Assembly (NCBI GenBank): GCA_027021685.1
Contig: JALUTW010000480.1
Span: forward strand, 1 to 5,686
From: Chromatiales bacterium
Lineage (GTDB): Bacteria > Pseudomonadota > Gammaproteobacteria > CAMYNG01
Reading direction: 5' to 3'
DNA: 5,686 nucleotides
Notes under the pieces: model-generated
What the model saw: only the letters and a program-made list of their open reading frames with translations
What the model was told of the DNA's origin: nothing
The model's database searches: none
Made by a program: the position numbers and the translations under genes
Shown here: positions 1-5,320 of the stretch, piece by piece
How the letters are laid out: the number at the start of each line of letters is the position of its first letter
Numbering within the stretch: position 1 is the stretch's first letter

Positions 1-14
1 GCGCGGTGGCGCAT
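1..14 (-). CDS. Start of an unidentified gene running off the left edge (partial)
   Basis: Only the first four codons (M-R-H-R) are inside the window, so no product can be named. The case for a real start is the ordered signals on the minus strand: a TACAAT box at 51-46, a purine-rich AGGGAGG at 25-19, then ATG at 14-12 with a 4-base gap. The gene would run in the same direction as purE-purK, but the separate -10-like box and the 178-base gap suggest its own transcript. The spacing between ribosome binding site and ATG is on the short side, so a different nearby start just outside the window is possible. Confidence 0.4.
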
Positions 15-18
15 GGAG

Positions 19-25
19 CCTCCCT
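19..25 (-). promoter_or_regulatory. Shine-Dalgarno site for the left-edge gene
   Basis: On the minus strand the bases read AGGGAGG, close to the anti-Shine-Dalgarno consensus AGGAGG, and sit four bases before the ATG at 14-12. This site is the main reason for calling a gene start at the window edge. Confidence 0.45.
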
Positions 26-45
26 GCAGCAGAGGGTCGCCGCGC

Positions 46-74
46 ATTGTAGCGCAGGTACCGGTCCCTGCCGC
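46..74 (-). promoter_or_regulatory. Candidate sigma-70 promoter for the left-edge gene
   Basis: A TACAAT -10 hexamer (5 of 6 consensus bases) lies at 51-46 on the minus strand. Seventeen bases upstream, at 74-69, is GCGGCA, which matches TTGACA at only three positions, so the -35 element is weak. Transcription would begin near base 40, giving a leader of about 25 bases with the Shine-Dalgarno site inside it. The good -10, the Shine-Dalgarno site and the ATG at proper distances support each other. The weak -35 leaves doubt. Confidence 0.4.
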
Positions 75-145
75 CGCCCCGTGCAGGACGGCACCGCGCC
101 GCCCGCCCGACACTGTGCCACGTCGTGGAACCCGGGCCGTCATGC

Positions 146-169
146 CGGGCCTGATTCGGCACAGGCCCG
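146..169. repeat. Perfect 8-bp inverted repeat downstream of purK
   Basis: CGGGCCTG at 146-153 pairs with CAGGCCCG at 162-169 around an eight-base loop. It lies 24 bases beyond the purK stop codon and could form a stable hairpin at the 3' end of the purE-purK transcript. No run of T follows on the minus strand, so it is not a standard intrinsic terminator. It could be a pause or RNA-stability element, or chance in GC-rich DNA. Confidence 0.4.
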
Positions 170-192
170 CCCCGGCCTTTTCCGACATGCGG

Positions 193-1275
193 TCAGCCCG
201 GCAGCAGGGACAGCAGGCGTTGCAGCGACAGGTCGAGCTGCGCCTCGTCGGCGGCGCGCAGGGTCACGTGGCCCACCTTGCGCCCGGGCCGGTGCTCCTT
301 GCCGTAGTCGTGCAGGTGGGCACCGGCGATGGCGGTGACGGCCTCGCGCGCGGGGAGATTGCCGATGAGGTTGACCATGGCCGTGGGCGCCACCGCCCGC
401 GTCTCGCCCAGGGGCAGGCCGCAGATGGCACGCAGGTGGTTCTCGAACTGGCTGGTCTCCGCACCCTCGATGGTCCAGTGGCCCGAGTTGTGGACCCGGG
501 GAGCAAACTCGTTGGCCAGCAGCCGGCCGTCGTGCTGGAACAGTTCCAGGGCCAGCACGCCGGTGTAGTCCAGGGCCTCCATGAGCCGGCGGCACCAGTC
601 CTGGGCCGCGTCGGTGAAGGGGTCGCCGGGACGCGGACGCGACAGGTACAGGATGCCGTGGCGGTGGCGGTTCTCCACCAGGGGATAGAAGGCACACTCG
701 CCGCTGCGCGCGCGCACGCCCAGCACCGACACCTCGCGCTCGAAGGGCACGAAGGCCTCGGCCAGCAGCGGCACGTCGCCCAGTCGCTTCCACGCGGCCT
801 CCAGCTCCGCCGGCTCGCGCACCACCGCCTGGCCCTTGCCGTCGTAGCCCAGGCGCCGGGTCTTGACCACCAGCGGCAGGCCGATGGTCTCTGCCGCCGC
901 GTCCAGCTCCCCGCGGCTGGACACCGCCGCGAACGGCGGGGTGTCGATGCCCAGCTCATGAAACAGGTTCTTCTCGTTGAGCCGGTCCTGGGCCGCGGCC
1001 AGGGCACGCGGGCCCGGGTACACCGGGTGGCGGGCGGCCAGGCGCGAGACCGCCGCCTCCGGCACGTTCTCGAACTCGAAGGTCACCACCTCGCAGCGGG
1101 CGGCGAGTCGGTCCAGGGCGCCGGGATCGTCGTAGGGCGCGACGATCTGCCCGGCCACCTGGCCGGCGCAGGCATCCTCCGCCGGGTCCAGGAACAGGCA
1201 GCGCAGGCCCAGGGGATAGCCGGCCAGGGCCAGCATGCGGCCCAGTTGGCCGGCACCGAGCACGCCGACGTTCAC
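193..1275 (-). CDS. purK: N5-carboxyaminoimidazole ribonucleotide synthase PurK
   Basis: PurK is a cytoplasmic ATP-grasp ligase that joins bicarbonate to 5-aminoimidazole ribonucleotide (AIR) using ATP, making N5-CAIR for PurE in de novo purine synthesis. The 360-residue product matches the usual family length. The N-terminus has the preATP-grasp signature GAGQLGRM (residues 7-14) followed by a FEFENVP segment (67-73). The ATP-grasp core shows KTRRLGYDGKGQ (138-149), the nucleotide- and substrate-binding loop typical of PurK. The C-terminal part has NEFAPRVHNSGHWTIEGA (255-272), with metal-binding and substrate-binding residues, then SQFENHLRA (275-283). The start is a GTG at 1275-1273 that overlaps the purE stop codon as GTGA, an arrangement that suggests translational coupling. 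No in-frame start closer to the GAGQ motif is plausible. The reading frame is intact and no key residue appears missing. Confidence 0.96.
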   Translation of the reverse strand: MNVGVLGAGQLGRMLALAGYPLGLRCLFLDPAEDACAGQVAGQIVAPYDDPGALDRLAARCEVVTFEFENVPEAAVSRLAARHPVYPGPRALAAAQDRLNEKNLFHELGIDTPPFAAVSSRGELDAAAETIGLPLVVKTRRLGYDGKGQAVVREPAELEAAWKRLGDVPLLAEAFVPFEREVSVLGVRARSGECAFYPLVENRHRHGILYLSRPRPGDPFTDAAQDWCRRLMEALDYTGVLALELFQHDGRLLANEFAPRVHNSGHWTIEGAETSQFENHLRAICGLPLGETRAVAPTAMVNLIGNLPAREAVTAIAGAHLHDYGKEHRPGRKVGHVTLRAADEAQLDLSLQRLLSLLPG

Positions 1276-1769
1276 GCGTCCTCGCCCGGCTCCGGGCGTG
1301 CGAGCACGGCCTCCGTCTGCTGGCGGCGGAAGGCCTCCAGCGCCTCGCCCACGGCGGGATGGCGCGGGGCCAGGATGGCGGCGGCCAGCAGCGCGGCGTT
1401 GATTGCGCCGGCGCGGCCGATGGCCAGGGTGCCCACGGGCACGCCCGCGGGCATCTGCACGATGGAGAGCAGGGAGTCGATGCCGTTGAGGGCCTGGGAG
1501 CGCACCGGCACGCCCAGCACCGGCAGCGTGGTCTTGGCCGCGCACATGCCCGGCAGGTGGGCGGCGCCGCCGGCCCCGGCGATGATCACTTCCAGCCCGC
1601 GCCCGCGCGCGGCCGCCGCGTACTCGAACAGCAGGTCCGGCGTGCGGTGGGCGGAGATGACCCGCTTTTCGAACGGCACCCGCAGCCGCTCCAGGGTCTC
1701 GGCGCAGTGCGACAGGGTCTCCCAGTCGGACTGGGAACCCATGATGACTCCCACCAGTGGCGCGTTCAT
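1272..1769 (-). CDS. purE: N5-carboxyaminoimidazole ribonucleotide mutase PurE (class I)
   Basis: PurE moves the carboxyl group of N5-CAIR to carbon 4 to give CAIR, the step after PurK. Class I enzymes form octamers in the cytoplasm. The 165-residue product has the full set of class I motifs: GSQSDW (residues 11-16), phosphate and ribose binding; SAHRTP (39-44), carrying the catalytic histidine; and AGAGGAAHLPGM (64-75), the active-site loop. The pairing with PurK supports the mutase class over the AIR-carboxylase class II enzymes. The ATG at 1769-1767 puts the GSxSDW motif at its normal distance from the N-terminus, and a modest GGGGA Shine-Dalgarno element lies seven bases upstream (1781-1777). 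It is the first gene of a purE-purK operon. I see no palindrome resembling the enterobacterial PurR operator upstream. Confidence 0.97.
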   Translation of the reverse strand: MNAPLVGVIMGSQSDWETLSHCAETLERLRVPFEKRVISAHRTPDLLFEYAAAARGRGLEVIIAGAGGAAHLPGMCAAKTTLPVLGVPVRSQALNGIDSLLSIVQMPAGVPVGTLAIGRAGAINAALLAAAILAPRHPAVGEALEAFRRQQTEAVLARPEPGEDA

Positions 1770-1798
1770 GAGGCTTTCCCCACCGAGAAAAACAGCGG

Positions 1799-1804
1799 AT
1801 TCTA
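1799..1804 (-). promoter_or_regulatory. Candidate -10 box of the purE-purK promoter
   Basis: On the minus strand TAGAAT (5 of 6 matches to TATAAT) lies 29 bases before the purE ATG. A transcript starting near 1792 would have a leader of about 23 bases containing the GGGGA ribosome binding site. The position 17 bases upstream reads TGGCGG, a poor -35 element, so the promoter may be weak or activator-assisted. Confidence 0.5.
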
Positions 1805-1863
1805 TCCCCTTTCGCCCTGCGCCGCCATGGACGGGAGTGCTGCCAATCGGCCTGCGGCGGGGT

Positions 1864-1893
1864 TTGACCGCGGGGGCAAATTCCTGACATACT
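1864..1893 (+). promoter_or_regulatory. Candidate sigma-70 promoter for the PAS-GGDEF-EAL gene
   Basis: TTGACC at 1864-1869 matches the -35 consensus at five positions, and CATACT at 1888-1893 matches the -10 consensus at four, with an 18-base spacer. Transcription from about 1900 would give a leader of roughly 220 bases before the start codon at 2121. No better-spaced pair was seen nearer the gene. The first -10 base is C rather than T, which lowers confidence. Confidence 0.4.
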
Positions 1894-1982
1894 TGGCGAA
1901 ATTGGGGTCCGGGGCAGGCCCGTCGGCTCCGGCCCGAACAATGAAAACCGTCCATTGCGGCACTGGCTAGCATTCCCCTGGC

Positions 1983-2001
1983 GCCGGGCACCCGTGCCGG
2001 C
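1983..2001 (+). repeat. Hairpin in the leader of the c-di-GMP gene
   Basis: GGCA and TGCC form the top of a stem around a CCCG loop, extended by a GCC/GGC base with one bulged G. It lies in the presumed untranslated leader of the downstream gene. With no T-run after it, it is not an intrinsic terminator. Its significance is uncertain given the high GC content. Confidence 0.3.
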
Positions 2002-2060
2002 CGCCGACCAGGGTCGGGACTTCTCCCGGCCGCCGCCAGCCTACCCCCTGAAACTTTTCG

Positions 2061-2093
2061 CCCGGCGACCGCCGGGGGCGGCGTTGCACCGCC
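2061..2093 (+). repeat. Two tandem GC-rich hairpins just before the c-di-GMP gene
   Basis: CCCGGC (2061-2066) pairs with GCCGGG (2071-2076) around a GACC tetraloop. Directly after it, GGCGG (2077-2081) pairs with CCGCC (2089-2093) around a seven-base loop. The second stem ends 27 bases before the ATG. No T-run follows. Such stacked stems could slow transcription or affect leader stability, but chance pairing in GC-rich DNA cannot be excluded. Confidence 0.4.
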
Positions 2094-2120
2094 GGCCCTG
2101 ACCCCGGGACAGGCCAGTTG

Positions 2121-4601
2121 ATGATGGGAGAACACCCCCGCTCCAGGAATCAACGCAGGCGCCCGCCAACCGCCCCGGGAGACGGTCCCCCCGGCAACGG
2201 CTCGGGGGATCTGTTCCTCCAGTATGCCCCGGCCGCGCTGGCCATGTTCGATGCCGACATGCGCCTGGTGCTCGCCACCCGGCGCTGGCTGGCAGAATTC
2301 GGCGTGCCGCCCGAGGGAGCCGCGGGGCGCTCCTTCTACGAGCTGGTGCCCGATGCCCCGCCATCGTGGCGCCAGGCCCACCGCCGCTGTCTGGGAGGCA
2401 GCTCGCAGCGGGTGGAGCGCGAGCGCTTCCAGCGCGCCGACGGCAGCACGCTGCTGCTGCGCTGGGAGGTGACGCCCTGGTTCGCCCCCGGCGGTGGCGT
2501 GGGCGGGCTCATCATGGTGGCCGAGCCCCTGGGCCCGGAGTCGCAGGCCCGCTCCCTGCTGGCGGTGGCCACGCGCATGTTCCGCTCGCTCTACAACCAG
2601 ATGCCGGTGATGCTGTTTTCCATCGACCGCCAGGGGCTCATCTCCGACGTCAACCAGTTCTGGCTCGACCGCCTGGGCTATGCCGCCAGCGAGGTCCTGG
2701 GCCGGCCGCTGGTGGACTTCCTCTCGGTTCACTCGCGCAAGTACGCCGAGCGGGTGCTGCTGCCGGCGTTCCTCGAGACCGGCGTCCTCGACGACGAGCC
2801 GCTGCAGTTCGTGAAGAAGGACGGCTCACCGGTGGAGATGGTGGTCTCCGCCACCGCCAACCGTGACAGCGCCGGTCACGTGGTGGACTCGGTGGCGGTG
2901 GCCACCGACATCACCGACCTGCGCGAGGCGGAGGAGAAGCTGCGCCAGACCGCCGCCGCCCTGCAGGTGGTCAACGAGGCGGTGGTCATCGCCGACCAGA
3001 GCGGCCGCATCACTGCGGTCAACCCGGCCTTCACCGAACTCACCGGCTACACCGAGGCGGACGTGGCGGGCAATCCGCTGTTCGCGCTGTTCGACCGCGG
3101 CCAGGGCGACCGCCTGGCCCAGGTGGAGGGCCTGCTGGAGGAGCGCGACCACTGGTCGGGCAAGCTGGAGCTGCTGCGCAAGGGCGCGCGCCCGCTGGCC
3201 GCGCGTGTCACCATCGATCGCATGCGGGCCGAGAACGGCCGCCTCAGCCACCAGGTCATGCGCTGCGAGCCGCCCACTGCACCGGTGCAGCCGGAGACCG
3301 ACGAGAACGCCGACCTGGATCCCGTCACCCACCTGCCCAACCGCCACCTGCTGGAGGCGCGGCTCACCGACGCCATCCTGCGCGCCAGCAGCTCCGACAC
3401 CGAGCTGGCCGTGTGCTACGTGGACCTGGACCGGTTCAAGACCGTCAACGAAAGCCTGGGCCACGAGGTGGGCGACCGCATCCTGCGCGCCACCGCCCGC
3501 CGCCTCACCGGGCTGGTGCGGGCCGAGGACCTGGTGAGCCGCATCGGCGGCGACGACTTCGTGGTGGTGTTGCGTTCCATTCGCGACCGGGACGACGTGG
3601 CCCGCTTCGGCGACAAGCTGCTGGAGGCCCTGTCCAACCCCCTGCGGCTGGGGGCCTACGAGGTGTGTCTCACCGCCAGCGTGGGCATCAGCATGTTCCC
3701 CGAGGACGGCACCGGCGCCGACGCCCTGTTGCGCAACGCCGATGCCGCCATGCACCGGGCCAAGGAGGGGGGCGGCAACCACGTGCACTTCTACACCAGC
3801 GAGCTCACCACCGACGCCCACAAGCGCCTCAACCTGGACACCGCCCTGCGCCGGGCCCTCAAGCGGGAGGAATTCGAGCTGCACTACCAGCCGCAGGTGA
3901 CCGGGGCCGAGCGCCGGGTGCTGGGGGTGGAGGCCCTGCTGCGCTGGCGCCATCCCAAGTCGGGCCTGCTGCGGCCGGTGAGCTTTCTCGAGTACGCCGA
4001 GGAGACCGGCCTCATCGTCGGTATCGGCGAATGGGTCCTGCACACCGCCTGCCGCCAGGTGCGCGAGTGGGAGCACTCGGGCCTGCACGAGCTGCGCACC
4101 GCCATCAACGTCTCCGCCCGCCAGCTGGTGGAGGACCGCTTCGTGGACAGCGTGCGCGAGGCGGTGGAGGCGGCGGGCATCAGCCCCGATCACCTGGAGC
4201 TGGAGGTCACGGAGAGCATCTTTCTCAAGCACAGCGAGAAGCTGCTGCACAAGCTGCGCGAACTCAAGGAGTTCGGCATCACCCTGACCATCGACGACTT
4301 CGGCGCCGGCTATTCCTCGCTGGGTTACCTCAAGCACCTGCCGGTGGACCGGCTCAAGATCGACCGCGGCTTCGTCAAGGACCTGCCCTCGGACCCGCGC
4401 GACGCCGCCATCGCCCGGGCCATCGTCAGCCTGAGCGAGAACCTGGCCCTGGACGTGGTGGCCGAGGGGGTGGAGACGGAGGACCAGTTCATCTGCCTCT
4501 ACCGCATGGGCTGCCGCCACACCCAGGGCTACCTGTTCGGGCGCCCCATGGCGCCCCAGGCCCTGTTCCGGCTCATCGCGGGCGCCGGCGGCGAGGCGTG
4601 A
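2121..4601 (+). CDS. PAS-PAS-PAS-GGDEF-EAL cyclic-di-GMP signalling protein
   Basis: This 826-residue protein likely makes and/or degrades the second messenger c-di-GMP in response to signals sensed by PAS domains. It has no signal peptide or membrane segment, so it should be cytoplasmic. Domain order: PAS 1 about 30-136, PAS 2 about 154-268, a short helical linker, PAS 3 about 283-383, a linker rich in P, E and D, GGDEF about 397-560, EAL about 568-820. In the GGDEF domain the metal-binding D435 and presumed guanine contacts N443 and D452 are present. The signature reads GGDDF (476-480), with Asp where Glu is usual, and an RxxD inhibitory site (R467, D470) sits exactly five residues before it. 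The EAL domain keeps EAL (604-606), N663, EVTES (695-699), DDFGAG (725-730), K746, E782 and Q802, so phosphodiesterase activity is expected. Whether cyclase activity remains is uncertain. ATG 2121 is chosen because AGG lies seven bases upstream; TTG 2118 and ATG 2124 are close alternatives. The gene appears monocistronic. Confidence 0.95.
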   Translation: MMGEHPRSRNQRRRPPTAPGDGPPGNGSGDLFLQYAPAALAMFDADMRLVLATRRWLAEFGVPPEGAAGRSFYELVPDAPPSWRQAHRRCLGGSSQRVERERFQRADGSTLLLRWEVTPWFAPGGGVGGLIMVAEPLGPESQARSLLAVATRMFRSLYNQMPVMLFSIDRQGLISDVNQFWLDRLGYAASEVLGRPLVDFLSVHSRKYAERVLLPAFLETGVLDDEPLQFVKKDGSPVEMVVSATANRDSAGHVVDSVAVATDITDLREAEEKLRQTAAALQVVNEAVVIADQSGRITAVNPAFTELTGYTEADVAGNPLFALFDRGQGDRLAQVEGLLEERDHWSGKLELLRKGARPLAARVTIDRMRAENGRLSHQVMRCEPPTAPVQPETDENADLDPVTHLPNRHLLEARLTDAILRASSSDTELAVCYVDLDRFKTVNESLGHEVGDRILRATARRLTGLVRAEDLVSRIGGDDFVVVLRSIRDRDDVARFGDKLLEALSNPLRLGAYEVCLTASVGISMFPEDGTGADALLRNADAAMHRAKEGGGNHVHFYTSELTTDAHKRLNLDTALRRALKREEFELHYQPQVTGAERRVLGVEALLRWRHPKSGLLRPVSFLEYAEETGLIVGIGEWVLHTACRQVREWEHSGLHELRTAINVSARQLVEDRFVDSVREAVEAAGISPDHLELEVTESIFLKHSEKLLHKLRELKEFGITLTIDDFGAGYSSLGYLKHLPVDRLKIDRGFVKDLPSDPRDAAIARAIVSLSENLALDVVAEGVETEDQFICLYRMGCRHTQGYLFGRPMAPQALFRLIAGAGGEA

Positions 4602-4634
4602 ACCCGGTCCGGATCCGGGACCCGCGGGCGGGTT
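4601..4634 (+). repeat. Hairpin immediately after the c-di-GMP gene stop codon
   Basis: AACCCG at 4601-4606, beginning on the last base of the TGA stop, pairs with CGGGTT at 4629-4634. The interior contains the palindrome CCGGATCCGG. No T-run follows, so this is more likely an RNA 3'-end stem acting with the terminator about 25 bases further on. Confidence 0.35.
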
Positions 4635-4648
4635 AGCCTGAATGGCCG

Positions 4649-4689
4649 AGCCGCCTCCCCCGTTCGGGGTTTTGCCGGGCGGGGCGGCT
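4649..4689 (+). terminator. Probable intrinsic terminator of the c-di-GMP gene
   Basis: A compact hairpin of CCCC (4658-4661), loop GTTC and GGGG (4666-4669) runs straight into TTTT (4670-4673), the pattern of a short rho-independent terminator. A larger alternative stem pairs AGCCGCC (4649-4655) with GGCGGCT (4683-4689) and encloses the small one, so two exclusive folds are possible. The T-run is short, so termination may be partial. Its position between two plus-strand genes fits separation of their transcripts. Confidence 0.55.
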
Positions 4690-4705
4690 GGCGCTACGCT
4701 ATATT
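4672..4705 (+). promoter_or_regulatory. Candidate promoter of the receiver-protein gene
   Basis: TTGCCG (4672-4677, four of six -35 matches) is followed after exactly 17 bases by TACGCT (4695-4700), which keeps the three most important -10 bases. An overlapping TATATT at 4700-4705 is a better -10 by sequence but has no -35 at the right distance. Either would start transcription at about 4707-4712, roughly 35 bases before the ATG at 4746. The -35 overlaps the end of the upstream terminator's T-run. Confidence 0.45.
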
Positions 4706-4734
4706 AACTGTGGCCGCAACCGAGACCGGAGTCC

Positions 4735-4739
4735 GGGGA
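4735..4739 (+). promoter_or_regulatory. Shine-Dalgarno site that fixes the receiver-protein start
   Basis: GGGGA lies six bases before ATG 4746, with a second GGAG at 4728-4731 slightly further out. The upstream in-frame GTG at 4710 has no such element and sits at or before the predicted transcription start, so ATG 4746 is preferred. Confidence 0.55.
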
Positions 4740-4745
4740 CTGCGC

Positions 4746-5222
4746 ATGGATCTGGGGTTCAAACGCCTGTTCGGCCGCCGCCCGGCGGAAGAGACGGTGC
4801 GCGACCGGCGCGCCCGCCGGCGGGTGCCGCCGGGGCCGGAGGACTCCGTGCTCATCGTCGACGACTCGCGCACCGCGGTGCACGTGCTCAAGTCCATGCT
4901 GGAGCAGTCGGGGTTCACCACCTACGTCGCCACCGACGGCGAGACCGGGGTGAAGCTCGCGCGTGAACTCAAACCCGGTCTCATCCTCATGGACATCGTC
5001 ATGCCGGGCATAAACGGTTTTCAGGCCACCCGTCTCATCCGCAAGGATCCGCTGACCCGGCGCATTCCCGTGATCCTCATCAGCGGCAACCAGCAGGTGA
5101 CCGAGGAGGTCTGGGGCCGGCGCCTGGGGGCCAACGACTTCCTGGCCAAGCCCATCCAGCGTGGCGTGCTGTTCGCCAAGGTGGAGGCCCTGCTGGGGCT
5201 GCGCGAGCCCACCGTCCAGTAG
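4746..5222 (+). CDS. PilH-like single-domain response regulator (CheY-type receiver)
   Basis: This 158-residue protein is a phosphorylation-controlled switch with a receiver domain (about 34-155) and no output domain, so it should act by binding a partner protein. The receiver has the acidic pair D39-D40, the phosphoacceptor D83 in LMDIVMPG, the switch residue S113, the aromatic F132 and the conserved K135 in AKP. The LMDIVMPGINGFQATR block (81-96) and the VWGRRLGANDFLAKP block (122-136) closely resemble PilH, the twitching-motility regulator of type IV pilus chemosensory systems. PilH itself begins almost directly at the receiver domain, whereas here residues 1-33 form a basic extension rich in Arg. 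No histidine kinase or pilus gene is in view, so it is an orphan here, lying 144 bases after the c-di-GMP gene with its own candidate promoter. PilH-like is a family resemblance and the exact role is unproven. Confidence 0.9.
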   Translation: MDLGFKRLFGRRPAEETVRDRRARRRVPPGPEDSVLIVDDSRTAVHVLKSMLEQSGFTTYVATDGETGVKLARELKPGLILMDIVMPGINGFQATRLIRKDPLTRRIPVILISGNQQVTEEVWGRRLGANDFLAKPIQRGVLFAKVEALLGLREPTVQ

Positions 5223-5234
5223 CGCCGCTCTCCA

Positions 5235-5265
5235 CGTGCCGTGCGCCCCCGGGCCCACGGGCACG
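5235..5265 (+). repeat. Hairpin downstream of the receiver-protein gene
   Basis: CGTGCC (5235-5240) pairs with GGCACG (5260-5265), and GTG (5241-5243) continues the stem with CAC (5256-5258) around one bulged G. It starts 13 bases after the TAG stop. No T-run follows, so it may be a weak or rho-assisted 3' end or a stability stem. Confidence 0.4.
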
Positions 5266-5270
5266 AAGTG

Positions 5271-5286
5271 TTGAATCGGAGTTCAA
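5271..5286. repeat. Short inverted repeat upstream of the hydrolase gene
   Basis: TTGAA (5271-5275) and TTCAA (5282-5286) form an inverted repeat with a six-base spacer, in an AT-richer patch 35 bases before the hydrolase ATG. Such a dyad is the size of a small regulator operator. No convincing -35/-10 pair was found next to it. Confidence 0.3.
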
Positions 5287-5320
5287 TCACGGGGCCGGAG
5301 GCGGCCCAGGGAGGGTACCC

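Larger units (their letters stand above)
1770..2120. other. Divergent intergenic region between purE and the c-di-GMP gene
   Basis: These 351 bases hold no convincing gene. The purE-proximal part has a minus-strand TAGAAT -10 box. The middle has a plus-strand TTGACC/CATACT promoter candidate (1864-1893). A short inverted repeat, CAATG at 1939-1943 and CATTG at 1953-1957, surrounds a possible nine-codon ORF (1941-1970, product MKTVHCGTG) that lacks a ribosome binding site. The final 140 bases are GC-rich and contain several hairpins, plus a ten-base direct repeat CCGGCCGCCG at 1997-2006 and 2026-2035. No cyclic-di-GMP riboswitch (GEMM) consensus and no PurR-like palindrome were recognised. Confidence 0.6.

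Noticed and set aside
163..181. Terminator-like AGGCC/GGCCT hairpin followed by TTTT on the plus strand
   Set aside because: Genes on both sides run on the minus strand, so no plus-strand transcript is expected here. The stem is only five pairs.
13..1887. A very long plus-strand open frame antisense to purE-purK
   Set aside because: Its translation resembles no known family, it is low-complexity and rich in Gln, His, Ala and Arg, and it lies opposite two unmistakable genes. GC-rich codon bias produces such antisense frames.
1770..2120. Purine-repressor operator or c-di-GMP riboswitch in the divergent region
   Set aside because: No palindrome like the enterobacterial PurR box and no GEMM core sequence could be found on either strand.
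2826..4520. A 564-codon minus-strand open frame opposite the GGDEF-EAL gene
   Set aside because: The translation is a compositional mirror of the sense gene (strings of V, Q, H, A, G and L) with no domain motifs. It is an antisense shadow.
3413..4636. A 407-codon plus-strand frame overlapping the GGDEF-EAL gene
   Set aside because: It is a shifted frame dominated by Gly, Arg, Ala and Pro with no motifs. The overlapping frame encodes complete, well-conserved GGDEF and EAL domains.
4710..4745. Upstream GTG start adding 12 residues to the receiver protein
   Set aside because: It lies at or before the predicted transcription start and has no ribosome binding site, while ATG 4746 has a well-spaced GGGGA.
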